The position numbers and the translations under genes were made by a program. A stretch of DNA of 64,000 bases from Fodinibius salicampi. Lineage in GTDB: Bacteria; Bacteroidota; Rhodothermia; Balneolales; Balneolaceae. The stretch lies in NCBI RefSeq assembly GCF_039545095.1, contig NZ_BAABRS010000001.1:1763620-1827619 (forward strand). The letters are read 5' to 3'. Below the pieces are notes generated by a model. That model was not told the origin of the DNA. It saw only the letters and a program-made list of their open reading frames with translations, and searched no databases. Of this stretch, positions 35,130 to 44,285 are shown one piece after another (within the stretch, counting starts at the first letter, position 1; every line of letters starts with the position of its first letter).

Positions 35130-37063
35130 TTCTCTGTGCTATTTGCCCAAATATATTTTTCTTCATTAACCTTTACTTTTTCCTCTCTGATCAGATAGCT
35201 CAGGGATTTTTTTACCCGTGAACGACTCCATCCGAACTGCCGACAAAGATGTGGAATGGTTTTGCCCCCTTTGCTCAGCGCCTGTTTAATACTCAACAGA
35301 TCAGAGTCCATAAACTGGACTTCTCCTTTTTTTTCGCTGAGACAATTATCGCAGTGTCCGCAGGGCCTCACCTGACTTTCCCCAAAATATTGACGGATAT
35401 AAACCTCACGACAACCCTCTGTTTCGATATATCCCTGCATATACTCCAGTTTTTTTAGCAGCGTGTTTCGATGCTGCTCCAACTCCTTTTTGCTTAAGCG
35501 AAGAACAGATTGTCGCTCTTCCAATAGTTTAACAAGAGGAAGATCGCCCCTAGAGTGGAATTGTAATATCTGGTCATGATCCTGTAATACCTGCAATCCT
35601 TTTTTTACAGCATTCGGTGAAACATTTAATTTCTCTCTCACATAATCAAAATCGAGGTATTTCATCTCGGCAAAAGCTTCTCCCCCGAATTGTCGAAGGA
35701 GCGTATCCAGGAATAATCTCTTGCGTTCATTCTCAGACTTACTGATCAATTCACGTATATAATCCCTATTAGCTATAAAGTGCACTCCTATCCTGGGAGT
35801 GATATATTCTATCAACTCAATAATTCCCAAGTGGTTGAGCACATTAAGTGCCGATCGGGTAATGCGCTTTGAAAATCCCGCTCGCTTAGACAGCAAATCA
35901 ATAGATAATTCTTCAGCGGTCTCCATCTCTGAACCTACTGCCAGATCCAAACTATCGCAAAGGGCATCATAAACACGCTGCAGTTGTTCTCGCTCGGGAT
36001 AAGAATCTTTTATCCGTTTCTCTGCAATTCTTAAATCTGAGGGCTTAAAAAGAAGCAACGGGAAACTCTCCTCCCCGTCTCTACCTGCACGTCCTGCCTG
36101 TTGATAATAGGCTTCGAGAGAATAAGGCATTTCGTAATGAATAACGTAACGACAATCTGCCTTGTCTATTCCCATTCCAAAAGCATTTGTAGCTACTACT
36201 AACGGGAGGTTTCCTTCGACCCAACGCTGTTGAATTTGTTCCCGGTCTCCTGGTTCTTTTCCCGCATGATACGACTCCGTTTCAATGCCTAATTGCTTTT
36301 GTATCTTCGATGAAAGCTCTTCACAATTTCTTCGGGTGCCTGCATATATCAGTCCAACCCCTGTATTCGAAGCTCTTCGAACCGCAGTTAACATTTTTTG
36401 ATCTTTCTGTTCCGATGATAGAACCCACCATTTTAGATTCGGGCGATCAAAGCCTTTGGACACTACTACCGGCTCACTGAGTTCAAGGTTATTTTGAATA
36501 TCAGTTCGTACTTCCGGAGTAGCTGTTGCAGTGAGAGCCATCCAGCTTACTGAAGCTGCTATTGATTCTAAGGCCGGACGTATCTCCCGATACGAAGGAC
36601 GAAAATCATGACCCCACTCCGAAATGCAGTGGGCCTCATCGATCGCAATAAGATTAATATCCAGCTTGGGTAATTCAGCCTGCCACAAAGTCGTTTGAAG
36701 CCGCTCCGGAGCACAATAAAGTAAATCGTACATGCCATTTCTGGCATTTACTAACCGTTGCTCAACTTCCCATGAGGAGATAGAACTATTAATAAAGGTG
36801 GCTGCAATATTTCGATTGTTCAATTGCTGAACCTGATCCTGCATTAAAGCAACCAGTGGTGAAATGACGACCGTCAATCCTTCAGTAACCACCGAAGGTA
36901 GTTGGTAACATAATGACTTCCCCCCGCCTGTCGGAAAAAGAACCATCGTATCTCTTTGTTCCAGAACGGCATGGATAACTTCCTCCTGTCCCTCTCGAAA
37001 AGTGGAATAGCCCCAATATTTTTTAAGAGCCTCCCGGGCTTCTGTCAATGTTTTATGATTCAT
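35126..37063 (-). CDS. recQ: RecQ-family ATP-dependent DNA helicase
   Basis: A 645-residue superfamily 2 helicase. It shows the Q-motif region YWGYSTFREGQ, Walker A FPTGGGKS with Lys49, DEAH in IAIDEAHCISEWGHDFRPSYR near residue 140, TATATP, and the C-terminal helicase motif YYQQAGRAGRDG. A CxxC-type zinc site (CREVYIRQYFGES...CGHCDNC) near residues 555-580 belongs to the RQC region. No HRDC domain is obvious. RecQ unwinds DNA 3' to 5' and acts in recombination and fork repair. It is divergent from the arginine operon across a 373-base gap. Confidence 0.94.
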   Translation of the reverse strand: MNHKTLTEAREALKKYWGYSTFREGQEEVIHAVLEQRDTMVLFPTGGGKSLCYQLPSVVTEGLTVVISPLVALMQDQVQQLNNRNIAATFINSSISSWEVEQRLVNARNGMYDLLYCAPERLQTTLWQAELPKLDINLIAIDEAHCISEWGHDFRPSYREIRPALESIAASVSWMALTATATPEVRTDIQNNLELSEPVVVSKGFDRPNLKWWVLSSEQKDQKMLTAVRRASNTGVGLIYAGTRRNCEELSSKIQKQLGIETESYHAGKEPGDREQIQQRWVEGNLPLVVATNAFGMGIDKADCRYVIHYEMPYSLEAYYQQAGRAGRDGEESFPLLLFKPSDLRIAEKRIKDSYPEREQLQRVYDALCDSLDLAVGSEMETAEELSIDLLSKRAGFSKRITRSALNVLNHLGIIELIEYITPRIGVHFIANRDYIRELISKSENERKRLFLDTLLRQFGGEAFAEMKYLDFDYVREKLNVSPNAVKKGLQVLQDHDQILQFHSRGDLPLVKLLEERQSVLRLSKKELEQHRNTLLKKLEYMQGYIETEGCREVYIRQYFGESQVRPCGHCDNCLSEKKGEVQFMDSDLLSIKQALSKGGKTIPHLCRQFGWSRSRVKKSLSYLIREEKVKVNEEKYIWANSTEN

Positions 37064-37436
37064 GTAGCCTCAAGAATAATCCGTGATTATGTTAAATCGA
37101 ATAAATCAAAATCTAGATTATAAACCAGCAGTTCAACTGCTATTTTTAATTTTTAAAAAAATATTTTGTATTCTTCTATTGAAAGCTTAATATTGGATTC
37201 AATGAGAAAAAGCGGAACACATATCAACCTATGTTTCGACAGCCCAGCTGTTGATGTCCTACCTATATTTCCGCTACTTCCGATTCGGCGACGGCCGCGG
37301 GCCCTCCCGGGCTCCTAAATACCTCTCTTTTGCGGAGGGTGCGTTAAAAAAATCTTCCGCAACTCAACTCATTACTCAATTTTTTTAACACAGCAATTTT
37401 AATGATTGCCACTGTTTACTTTAACACACATTAACT
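37064..37436 (+). promoter_or_regulatory. Divergent recQ/arginine-operon gap with a GC-rich structured block
   Basis: No gene is seen. The left part is AT-rich. From 37205 to 37370 lies a GC-rich block with nested inverted repeats: AGCGGAA (37211-37217) with TTCCGCT (37269-37275), ATCAAC with GTTGAT inside it, a GGGCCC/GGGCTC hairpin near 37300, and TTGCGGA (37330-37336) with TCCGCAA (37356-37362). It is followed by an AT-rich stretch before the GNAT ATG. This could be a structured 5' leader controlling the arginine operon or an independent small RNA. It matches no riboswitch I can name. Confidence 0.4.
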
Positions 37437-38123
37437 ATGGACATTCAAATATCTGTAGCTGATTCACAGCATTTCGAGTATGCCAAACAAATCTGTGATC
37501 TCATGGAAGAGGCCGCCAAGCAGCGAGGTACCGGTATTGCCAAACGAAAGCCTGAATATATCCGGTCCAAGATGGAAGAAGGCAAAGCGGTTGTTGCCAT
37601 TGACAAAGATGAAGAGAAGCTGGCAGGCTTTTGTTATATCGAGAGCTGGGGACATGACAAATATATTGCAAATTCCGGCTTAATTGTGCATCCGCACTAT
37701 CGCAAGCTGGGTTTGGGGCGTCGTATCAAAGAAAGGGTATTTAAACTGTCCCGCGAAAAATATCCGGATGCCAAGATCTTTGGTATAACTACCAGTATGG
37801 CAGTGATGAAAATCAATTCGGATATGGGATACAAACCGGTCACTTTTGACGAGTTAACACAGGATGAGGAGTTTTGGAAAGGCTGCCAAAGCTGTCCCAA
37901 TTATGATATCCTGACAAATGAAGATCGCAAAGGGTGTCTCTGCACCGGCATGCTTTATGACCCTGAAAAAGAAGAAAAAAAGCAAGAACCCAAACAAGAC
38001 TCCAAGTCTGAGCAAAAGGAAAAACGTTGGGAACAGTTTAAGAGATTCTTACGTCTCCACAAGAGAAATCTGGAACGTAAAACCAAGCACATTTTTAAAT
38101 TTAAATTAAACACGAACTGGTAA
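37437..38123 (+). CDS. GNAT acetyltransferase heading the arginine operon (probable N-acylglutamate synthase)
   Basis: A 228-residue GNAT. The acetyl-CoA pocket is at GLIVHPHYRKLGLGRRI (residues about 81-97). A Cys-rich motif WKGCQSCPNYDILTNEDRK, followed by CLC and TGMLYDP, is typical of a Bacteroidota GNAT located at the start of arginine clusters. The C-terminal 50 residues are a Lys/Glu-rich extension. No classical argA or argJ is present, so this protein is the best candidate for the first step, acyl transfer to glutamate; acetyl or succinyl donor is unresolved. Its stop overlaps the argG start as TAATG, a coupling junction. Confidence 0.75.
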   Translation: MDIQISVADSQHFEYAKQICDLMEEAAKQRGTGIAKRKPEYIRSKMEEGKAVVAIDKDEEKLAGFCYIESWGHDKYIANSGLIVHPHYRKLGLGRRIKERVFKLSREKYPDAKIFGITTSMAVMKINSDMGYKPVTFDELTQDEEFWKGCQSCPNYDILTNEDRKGCLCTGMLYDPEKEEKKQEPKQDSKSEQKEKRWEQFKRFLRLHKRNLERKTKHIFKFKLNTNW

Positions 38124-39322
38124 TGAGTAATAAGAAAAAAATAGTTTTGGCCTTTAGCGGTGGACTCGATACCTCCTACTGCGTCCCATATCTAAAGCAA
38201 CAGCATCAGGCCGAAATTCATACTGTACTAGTAAATACAGGCGGCTTTGACAGGAAGGAACTAGCTAAAATTGAAGAACACGCTTATAACCTTGGAAGCA
38301 GCAAACATCAAACGCTTCAAAAAACGGATGACTATTATACCAAAGTTATCCGGTTCCTGATTTTCGGAAATGTACTGAAAAACAATACTTATCCTCTGTC
38401 AGTCAGTTCAGAACGCGTTTTCCAGGCGGTAGCTATAGCAAATTATGCACTTGAAGTTGGAGCCGATGCTATTGCACACGGAAGTACGGGGGCCGGCAAT
38501 GACCAAGTCCGGTTTGACCTCATTTTTAATATTATCGCTCCTGAGTTGGATATTATTACTCCCATTCGCGACCAACAACTCTCTCGCGAAGAAGAAGTTG
38601 CATTCTTGAACCAGCATGAAATTGAAATGGATTGGAGTGATGCAAAATACTCTATCAACAAGGGGCTCTGGGGTACGAGCGTAGGCGGGGCCGAAACCCT
38701 GACATCCGACCAACCCTTGCCGGAAGAAGCTTATCCAAGTCCGCTAAAGAAAAAAGAACCCCAAACGATTAGTCTCGAATTTGAAAACGGAGAACCCACA
38801 GGCCTCAATGGTGAAAATTATGATACTCCTATTAAACTCATCCGAGAGTTAGAAGCAATAGGCTCCTCTTATGCCATTGGGCGAGATATTCATGTAGGCG
38901 ATACGATTATTGGTATAAAGGGACGTGTAGGTTTTGAAGCGGCGGCGGCCATGCTAATTATTAAAGCCCATGAACAGCTCGAAAAACACGTTCTGGCCAA
39001 ATGGCAGCTCTACTGGAAAGATCAGCTTGCCGAGTGGTATGGAATGATGCTGCATGAAGGGCAGTATTTAGATCCCGTTATGCGAAATATCGAGGCCTTT
39101 CTTGAGGATACACAGTCAACGGTTAATGGCACCGTCTCCATAAAGCTGCACCCTTATCGCTTTGAGATTGAAGGCATTACCTCCCCGAATGACCTTATGA
39201 ACGCAAAATTTGGCGACTATGGCGAAATGAATAATGCATGGAGCGGTAAAGACGTCAGAGGGTTTGCAAAAATTCTTTCTAATCAAATTAGTATTCACCA
39301 ATCTGTAAACAATCATGATTAA
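38123..39322 (+). CDS. argG: Argininosuccinate synthase
   Basis: A 399-residue ATP-pyrophosphatase-type enzyme. VLAFSGGLDTSYC is the PP-loop; AHGSTGAGNDQVRFD is the aspartate/citrulline region and SINKGLWGTSVGG is the conserved downstream block. It joins citrulline and aspartate at the cost of ATP. The frame starts on the last base of the GNAT stop and ends overlapping argC by eight bases. Placing argG early, before argC, is the usual order in Bacteroidota arginine clusters. Confidence 0.95.
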   Translation: MSNKKKIVLAFSGGLDTSYCVPYLKQQHQAEIHTVLVNTGGFDRKELAKIEEHAYNLGSSKHQTLQKTDDYYTKVIRFLIFGNVLKNNTYPLSVSSERVFQAVAIANYALEVGADAIAHGSTGAGNDQVRFDLIFNIIAPELDIITPIRDQQLSREEEVAFLNQHEIEMDWSDAKYSINKGLWGTSVGGAETLTSDQPLPEEAYPSPLKKKEPQTISLEFENGEPTGLNGENYDTPIKLIRELEAIGSSYAIGRDIHVGDTIIGIKGRVGFEAAAAMLIIKAHEQLEKHVLAKWQLYWKDQLAEWYGMMLHEGQYLDPVMRNIEAFLEDTQSTVNGTVSIKLHPYRFEIEGITSPNDLMNAKFGDYGEMNNAWSGKDVRGFAKILSNQISIHQSVNNHD

Positions 39323-40292
39323 TACAGGAATTGTGGGTGGGACGGGATACGCAGCAGGAGAACTGTTACGTATCCTGATCAATCACCCCAAGATCAATGT
39401 TAAGTTTATTTTCAGTACCAGCAAGGCCGGCGAAAAAGTAAGCTCCGTTCATCAGGATTTTATGGGTGATACCGACCTCCAATTCAGTCACGAATTAGAT
39501 CCCGACATAGATGTACTTTTTCTGTGTATGGGACACGGTAATTCCGAGGTTTTCCTGCAGGAACATTCTGTAAAGGATAAAACCAAAATTATTGATCTCA
39601 GCAGGGATTTCCGTCTGGCTCCCAATCAGAATTTTCAACAGCGATCCTATACGTATGGATTGCCGGAATTACAAAAAGAAGCCGTTGCAGAAGCCGACAA
39701 TGTTGCCAATCCGGGTTGTTTCGCTACAGCCATACAGCTGGCACTTTTTCCACTGGTTAAGCAGAAAATATTGCACCGAAATGTACATATACATGGCATA
39801 ACCGGATCTACAGGAGCCGGAAGCTCCCTCAGGGAAACCACTCATTTCAGCTGGAGAAACAGTAATGTTTCTATATATAAGGCACTCCGACATCAGCACA
39901 TCGGTGAAGTGCGGCAAAAGCTGCAGCAAATAGATCCGGATTTTAACAAAGATCTCAACTTTATCCCTGTGCGCGGCGACTTTACAAGAGGTATTTTTAT
40001 TACGGCCTATACTCCCTGTGATTTATCACTTGATGAAGCAAAATCGCTATATCAGGATTTTTATCATGATTCGCCTTTTGTACATATTAGCAGCGATCCA
40101 TTACACCTCAAGCAGGTAGTTAACACCAATAAAGGCCTGCTTCACCTGGATAAAGAAGATGGTAAAATATTGGTTACCAGTATTATTGATAATCTTTTGA
40201 AAGGAGCTTCGGGGCAGGCCGTCCAGAATATGAATCTAATGTTCGGATTAAATGAGACAACAGGATTGAAACTTAAAGCTACTTATTATTAA
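39315..40292 (+). CDS. argC: N-acyl-gamma-glutamyl-phosphate reductase
   Basis: A 325-residue reductase. GIVGGTGYAAGELLRIL is the NADP loop, NPGCFATAIQLAL contains the catalytic Cys, and HGITGSTGAGSS plus RHQHIGEV are further active-site blocks. It reduces N-acylglutamyl phosphate to the semialdehyde using NADPH. The start overlaps the argG end in another frame, and argD starts two bases after its stop. Whether the acyl group is acetyl or succinyl depends on the rest of the operon. Confidence 0.95.
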   Translation: MINTGIVGGTGYAAGELLRILINHPKINVKFIFSTSKAGEKVSSVHQDFMGDTDLQFSHELDPDIDVLFLCMGHGNSEVFLQEHSVKDKTKIIDLSRDFRLAPNQNFQQRSYTYGLPELQKEAVAEADNVANPGCFATAIQLALFPLVKQKILHRNVHIHGITGSTGAGSSLRETTHFSWRNSNVSIYKALRHQHIGEVRQKLQQIDPDFNKDLNFIPVRGDFTRGIFITAYTPCDLSLDEAKSLYQDFYHDSPFVHISSDPLHLKQVVNTNKGLLHLDKEDGKILVTSIIDNLLKGASGQAVQNMNLMFGLNETTGLKLKATYY

Positions 40293-40294
40293 AA

Positions 40295-41437
40295 ATGGAA
40301 CTATTTGATGTCTATCCCCTGCTCGATCTGGAACCCGTTAAAGCAGATGGAAACTACGTTTACACTAAAGACGGAACAAAATACCTCGACCTGTACGGCG
40401 GCCATGCCGTCATTTCGATTGGTCATACACATCCGCATTATGTAAAAAAAATAAGTGAGCAACTTCAGAAACTGGGGTTCTACTCTAATTCCGTACAAAA
40501 TTCGCTGCAGCAGGAGCTGGCAGACAAGCTCGGACAACTATCCGGTTATGACGATCATCAGCTCTTCCTGTGCAACTCGGGTGCCGAATCTATCGAAAAC
40601 GCTCTTAAAGCCGCTTCTTTCCATAACGAACGTTCGAAAGTAGTGGTCTTTGAACAGTCGTTCCACGGGCGAACATCCGCAGCTATTGGTATTACTGATA
40701 AAGACGAATATTCCGCTCCCGTTAACAAACGAAGTGAAACAGTATTCCTGGAACTCAATGATTTTGATTCGCTGGAGAAAGAACTTACCCAGGAAGATGT
40801 CTGTGCCCTTGTTATTGAAGGTGTTCAGGGAATCGGGGGTGTCCATATTCCCGATGATGAATTTCTGAAAAAGGCTCGTAAGCTTTGTAGCGAAACCGGA
40901 ACTCTTCTCATTTTAGATGAAATACAATCGGGCTATGGCCGAACCGGCAAGTTTTTCGCCCATCAGTATGCCGATATTGAAGCGGATATTGTAACAATCG
41001 CTAAGGGAATGGGTAACGGTTTCCCGGTAGCCGGTACCATTATTGGTCCGGATATAGAACCTTTCCATGGAGAATTGGGGTCCACTTTCGGAGGAAACCA
41101 CCTTGCATGTACCGCAGCTATTGCTGTATTGGAAGTTATAAAAGAAGAAGATCTCATCGATAACGCTGCATTTGTCGGCAATGATCTTTTACAACAGTTA
41201 GGAAATCTACCCGAAATCAAAGAAGTTCGGGGGCGGGGACTTATGATCGGAATCGAATTTCCTTTTGCCATTAAAGACTTGCGTTCCAAACTCATTGAGG
41301 AGGAACAAATTTTAACCGGTGTTGCCAGCAATCCGAATGTACTCCGGCTCTTACCGCCCTTGTCTGTCACCAGTAGCGAAACAGATCGATTCATAAATGC
41401 ACTACATAATGTCTTAACCCAGCTAAAATTATCATGA
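40295..41437 (+). CDS. argD: N-acylornithine aminotransferase
   Basis: A 380-residue class III PLP aminotransferase. It has FLCNSGAESIENALKAA, a SFHGRTSAAIGIT loop, LLILDEIQSGYGRTGKF and DIVTIAKGMGNGFP with the PLP Lys. It transaminates N-acylglutamate semialdehyde to N-acylornithine. The length is at the short end for ArgD. Its stop overlaps the argF start as ATGA, so they are coupled. A second class III enzyme at 8237 is separate from the pathway. Confidence 0.94.
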   Translation: MELFDVYPLLDLEPVKADGNYVYTKDGTKYLDLYGGHAVISIGHTHPHYVKKISEQLQKLGFYSNSVQNSLQQELADKLGQLSGYDDHQLFLCNSGAESIENALKAASFHNERSKVVVFEQSFHGRTSAAIGITDKDEYSAPVNKRSETVFLELNDFDSLEKELTQEDVCALVIEGVQGIGGVHIPDDEFLKKARKLCSETGTLLILDEIQSGYGRTGKFFAHQYADIEADIVTIAKGMGNGFPVAGTIIGPDIEPFHGELGSTFGGNHLACTAAIAVLEVIKEEDLIDNAAFVGNDLLQQLGNLPEIKEVRGRGLMIGIEFPFAIKDLRSKLIEEEQILTGVASNPNVLRLLPPLSVTSSETDRFINALHNVLTQLKLS

Positions 41438-42369
41438 AGAATTTTACTTCTATTGAGGATGTTCCGAACCCGAAAGGTTTGATTCAGGATGTTATAAATC
41501 TAATAGATCAATCAAATCATTCAACCATAGGTAAAGAAAAAACACTGGGAATGGTCTTTTTCAATCCCAGTCTGCGTACGCGGCTAAGTACACAAAAAGC
41601 GGCCCAAAATCTTGGGATGGAGGTGATTGTACTTAACATTGATAAGGATGCCTGGAATGTAGAATTCGAAGATGGTACCACTATGGATGGAGACTCACAG
41701 GAGCATATAAGGGATGCCGTTAAAGTTATTAGTAGTTATTGTGATCTGCTTGCAGTGCGTACTTTTGCAAGCCTAACAAATCGTCAGCAGGATTACGAAG
41801 AACGGGAATTGCAAAACTTTTTGAAACATTCATCCGTACCTGTCATAAGTATGGAATCAGCCACGCTGCATCCGCTTCAATCACTTACTGACATGGCAAC
41901 GATTGTTCATACGAATATTCCCAAGCCAAAAGTTGTGCTCAGTTGGGCCCCCCATCCTAAACCACTGCCACAGGCGGTGGCTAACTCTTTTCTTGAATGG
42001 GTTACGGAATTACAGGCTGAAGTAGTGGTTGCACATCCTAAGGGATATGAACTCAGTGAGAAGTTTGCCGCTGGGTACAAAGTCACTCATAATCAGCAGG
42101 AGGCTTTTAAGAATGCCGACATTATTTATGCGAAAAACTGGTCGAGCTACAGTGACTATGGAGCAAGGCCCGCGGTAGAAGAAAACTGGACAATCACCTC
42201 TGAGTTGATGCAGAAAACTAACCAGGCACAATTCATGCACTGCCTTCCAATCCGTCGCAACGTCGTTGCAACCGATGCTGTTATTGATGATTCATTGGTA
42301 TACCAACAAGCAAAAAATCGTGAGTATGCGGCGCAGGCTGTCATTAAAAACCTTTTAGAGGTGCTGTAG
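41434..42369 (+). CDS. argF': N-acylornithine carbamoyltransferase (N-succinyl- or N-acetyl-ornithine type)
   Basis: A 311-residue transcarbamylase. FNPSLRTRLSTQ is the carbamoyl-phosphate loop; MESATLHPLQSL, SWAPHPKPLPQAV and FMHCLPIRRNVVATD are hallmarks of the N-acylornithine branch, distinct from ordinary ornithine transcarbamylase. The residue that separates succinyl- (Pro90 in Bacteroides) from acetyl-ornithine (Glu92 in Xanthomonas) enzymes corresponds here to Gln89 in DGDSQEHIRD, by my alignment from memory. The preferred acyl group is therefore open. It uses carbamoyl phosphate to form N-acylcitrulline. The argB GTG starts on its last stop base. Confidence 0.9.
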   Translation: MKNFTSIEDVPNPKGLIQDVINLIDQSNHSTIGKEKTLGMVFFNPSLRTRLSTQKAAQNLGMEVIVLNIDKDAWNVEFEDGTTMDGDSQEHIRDAVKVISSYCDLLAVRTFASLTNRQQDYEERELQNFLKHSSVPVISMESATLHPLQSLTDMATIVHTNIPKPKVVLSWAPHPKPLPQAVANSFLEWVTELQAEVVVAHPKGYELSEKFAAGYKVTHNQQEAFKNADIIYAKNWSSYSDYGARPAVEENWTITSELMQKTNQAQFMHCLPIRRNVVATDAVIDDSLVYQQAKNREYAAQAVIKNLLEVL

Positions 42370-43145
42370 TGAAAGAACTGAATATTATTAAAGTCGGGGG
42401 AAGTATTGTCAATAATGAGGAGCGTCTGACCACATTTATAAAAAATTTCCTGAAGGTTTCAACTCCGAAAATTATTGTGCATGGCGGAGGCTCATCCGCA
42501 TCTGAACTTTGCCGCAAGCTCGATATACCGATCAAGATGAAAGATGGCCGGCGCATTACAGATAAACCCTCACTGGATGTGGCTGTAATGGTCTATGCGG
42601 GACTTATAAATAAAACCATTGTTGCCAGGCTCCAGGGACACTCCTGCAACGCAATCGGCCTGTCGGGGGCAGACTTAAATATTATTCCTGCGAAGATAAG
42701 ATCCGGCACCGAAATCGACTATGGGTTTGTAGGAGATATTACTCCCGAAGATATCAATACTTATTTTATAACCCGACTGCTGGATGAACAAGTTGTGCCC
42801 GTCTTTCCTGCCATTACTCATAATAAAAAAGGACAGCTGCTCAATACTAATGCCGATACCATTGCTTCTAGCCTGGCTATAGCACTGGGCGACAAATACA
42901 GCGTCAATCTTACCTATTGCTTTGAAAAAAATGGAGTATTACGGGATATCGAAGACGAAAATTCCTGGATCAAGCATATTAACCATGAAGAATATATTCA
43001 GCTCAAAGATCAGGGAATTATCCACGAAGGGATGATCCCAAAACTTGATACAGCTTTTGGAGCCCTGCAAAAAAATGTACAACAAGTACATATTAAGCAC
43101 GTGAAGAACTTGTCTAACCAAATTGGAACAACATTAACGTTATGA
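42369..43145 (+). CDS. argB: N-acylglutamate kinase
   Basis: A 258-residue amino-acid kinase starting with GTG, overlapping the argF' stop by one base. IIKVGGSIVNNEE is the ATP-binding strand, IIVHGGGSSASEL the glycine-rich loop, and LLNTNADTIASSLAIAL with the IHEGMIPKLDTAFGAL block completes the ArgB pattern. It phosphorylates the N-acylglutamate gamma-carboxylate. Overlap by ATGA with the argE start. In this lineage the substrate may be succinylated instead of acetylated. Confidence 0.93.
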   Translation: MKELNIIKVGGSIVNNEERLTTFIKNFLKVSTPKIIVHGGGSSASELCRKLDIPIKMKDGRRITDKPSLDVAVMVYAGLINKTIVARLQGHSCNAIGLSGADLNIIPAKIRSGTEIDYGFVGDITPEDINTYFITRLLDEQVVPVFPAITHNKKGQLLNTNADTIASSLAIALGDKYSVNLTYCFEKNGVLRDIEDENSWIKHINHEEYIQLKDQGIIHEGMIPKLDTAFGALQKNVQQVHIKHVKNLSNQIGTTLTL

Positions 43146-44203
43146 AACAGCGCGCTACCGAAGCTATTGAACTGCTCAAGAAATTGATCTCTACCCCTTC
43201 CCTGTCCACAGAGGAGAACAAAACCGGCGATTTGATTGAAGATTACCTGAAGTCAAAGGGAATTCCTGTCCAGAGACACAAAAACAACATTTGGGCCACC
43301 AATGAGCATTTTGATGAAGAAAAACCAACTATACTGCTTAATTCTCACCATGATACGGTAAAACCCAATGGAGGCTATACCAAAGATCCCTTTATACCAG
43401 TGGTTGAAAACGGCAAGCTGTTTGGATTAGGTTCCAATGATGCAGGCGGACCTTTAACTTCACTTATTGCTACGTTTATACATTTTTATCCTCAAGAGGA
43501 CTTGACTTATAATTTAGTGATGGCTGCAACCGCGGAAGAGGAAATATCCGGGGATAATGGCATTATCTCGATTCTTGATAAAATTCCGGAAATTGATTGC
43601 GCTATCGTGGGAGAACCTACCCAAATGCGTATGGCCGTAGCTGAAAAAGGACTTATGGTACTGGAATGTATGGCCAAGGGGAAAAGTGGTCATGCTGCCC
43701 GTAACGAAGGGGAAAATGCTATCTATATCGCACTCAAAGATATTGAATGGTTCAAAACCCATCGGTTCGAGAAAGAATCTAAAATGCTCGGACCCGTAAA
43801 AATGACGGTAACCGTAATCAATGCCGGAAGCCAGCATAATGTTGTACCAGACCGTTGTACATTTACCGTTGATATTCGGAGTACCGATATTTATGACAAT
43901 GTTCACATTTTGGAAACCATAAAAAATAATATTGAATCGGAAGTTACGGCTCGTTCAATTCGTCTCAACCCCTCATTTATTCCCCTTGAGCATCCATTGG
44001 TACAAGTTGGGAAGGGTATGGGCATAGAAACCTATGGCTCTCCAACGCTTTCGGATCAGGCCTTTCTTTCGGTGCCTTCACTAAAGATGGGACCCGGAAA
44101 ATCTGCGCGTTCCCATACACCTGACGAGTTTATTCGCCTCGACGAAATAGAAAAAGGAATAGAGACATATATTAACTTATTAGATTCCGTTATTAGGTCT
44201 TAG
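43142..44203 (+). CDS. argE: N-acylcitrulline/ornithine deacylase (ArgE/DapE, M20 family)
   Basis: A 353-residue M20 metallopeptidase. NSHHDTVKPNGG (His/Asp metal ligands), GLGSNDAGGPLTS (Asp bridging), ATAEEEISGDNG (catalytic and ligand Glu), GEPTQMRMAVAEKG and KSGHAARNEGENAIY are all present. It hydrolyses the acyl group from N-acylcitrulline (or -ornithine), releasing citrulline for argG. Two zinc ions are expected. DapE belongs to the same fold, but its position inside the arginine operon, between argB and argH, argues for ArgE. Confidence 0.9.
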   Translation: MKQRATEAIELLKKLISTPSLSTEENKTGDLIEDYLKSKGIPVQRHKNNIWATNEHFDEEKPTILLNSHHDTVKPNGGYTKDPFIPVVENGKLFGLGSNDAGGPLTSLIATFIHFYPQEDLTYNLVMAATAEEEISGDNGIISILDKIPEIDCAIVGEPTQMRMAVAEKGLMVLECMAKGKSGHAARNEGENAIYIALKDIEWFKTHRFEKESKMLGPVKMTVTVINAGSQHNVVPDRCTFTVDIRSTDIYDNVHILETIKNNIESEVTARSIRLNPSFIPLEHPLVQVGKGMGIETYGSPTLSDQAFLSVPSLKMGPGKSARSHTPDEFIRLDEIEKGIETYINLLDSVIRS

Positions 44204-44285
44204 TTATTAATATTCAGTTATACAATAGATTAGAATGAGAAAAAATTTACAGATAACAAACGACATCAAAACAAATTAAACAATC

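Noticed and set aside
37064..37436. A known riboswitch, tmRNA, RNase P RNA or SRP RNA in the recQ/arginine gap
   Set aside because: No conserved core of these RNAs could be identified by eye; only unnamed inverted repeats remain.
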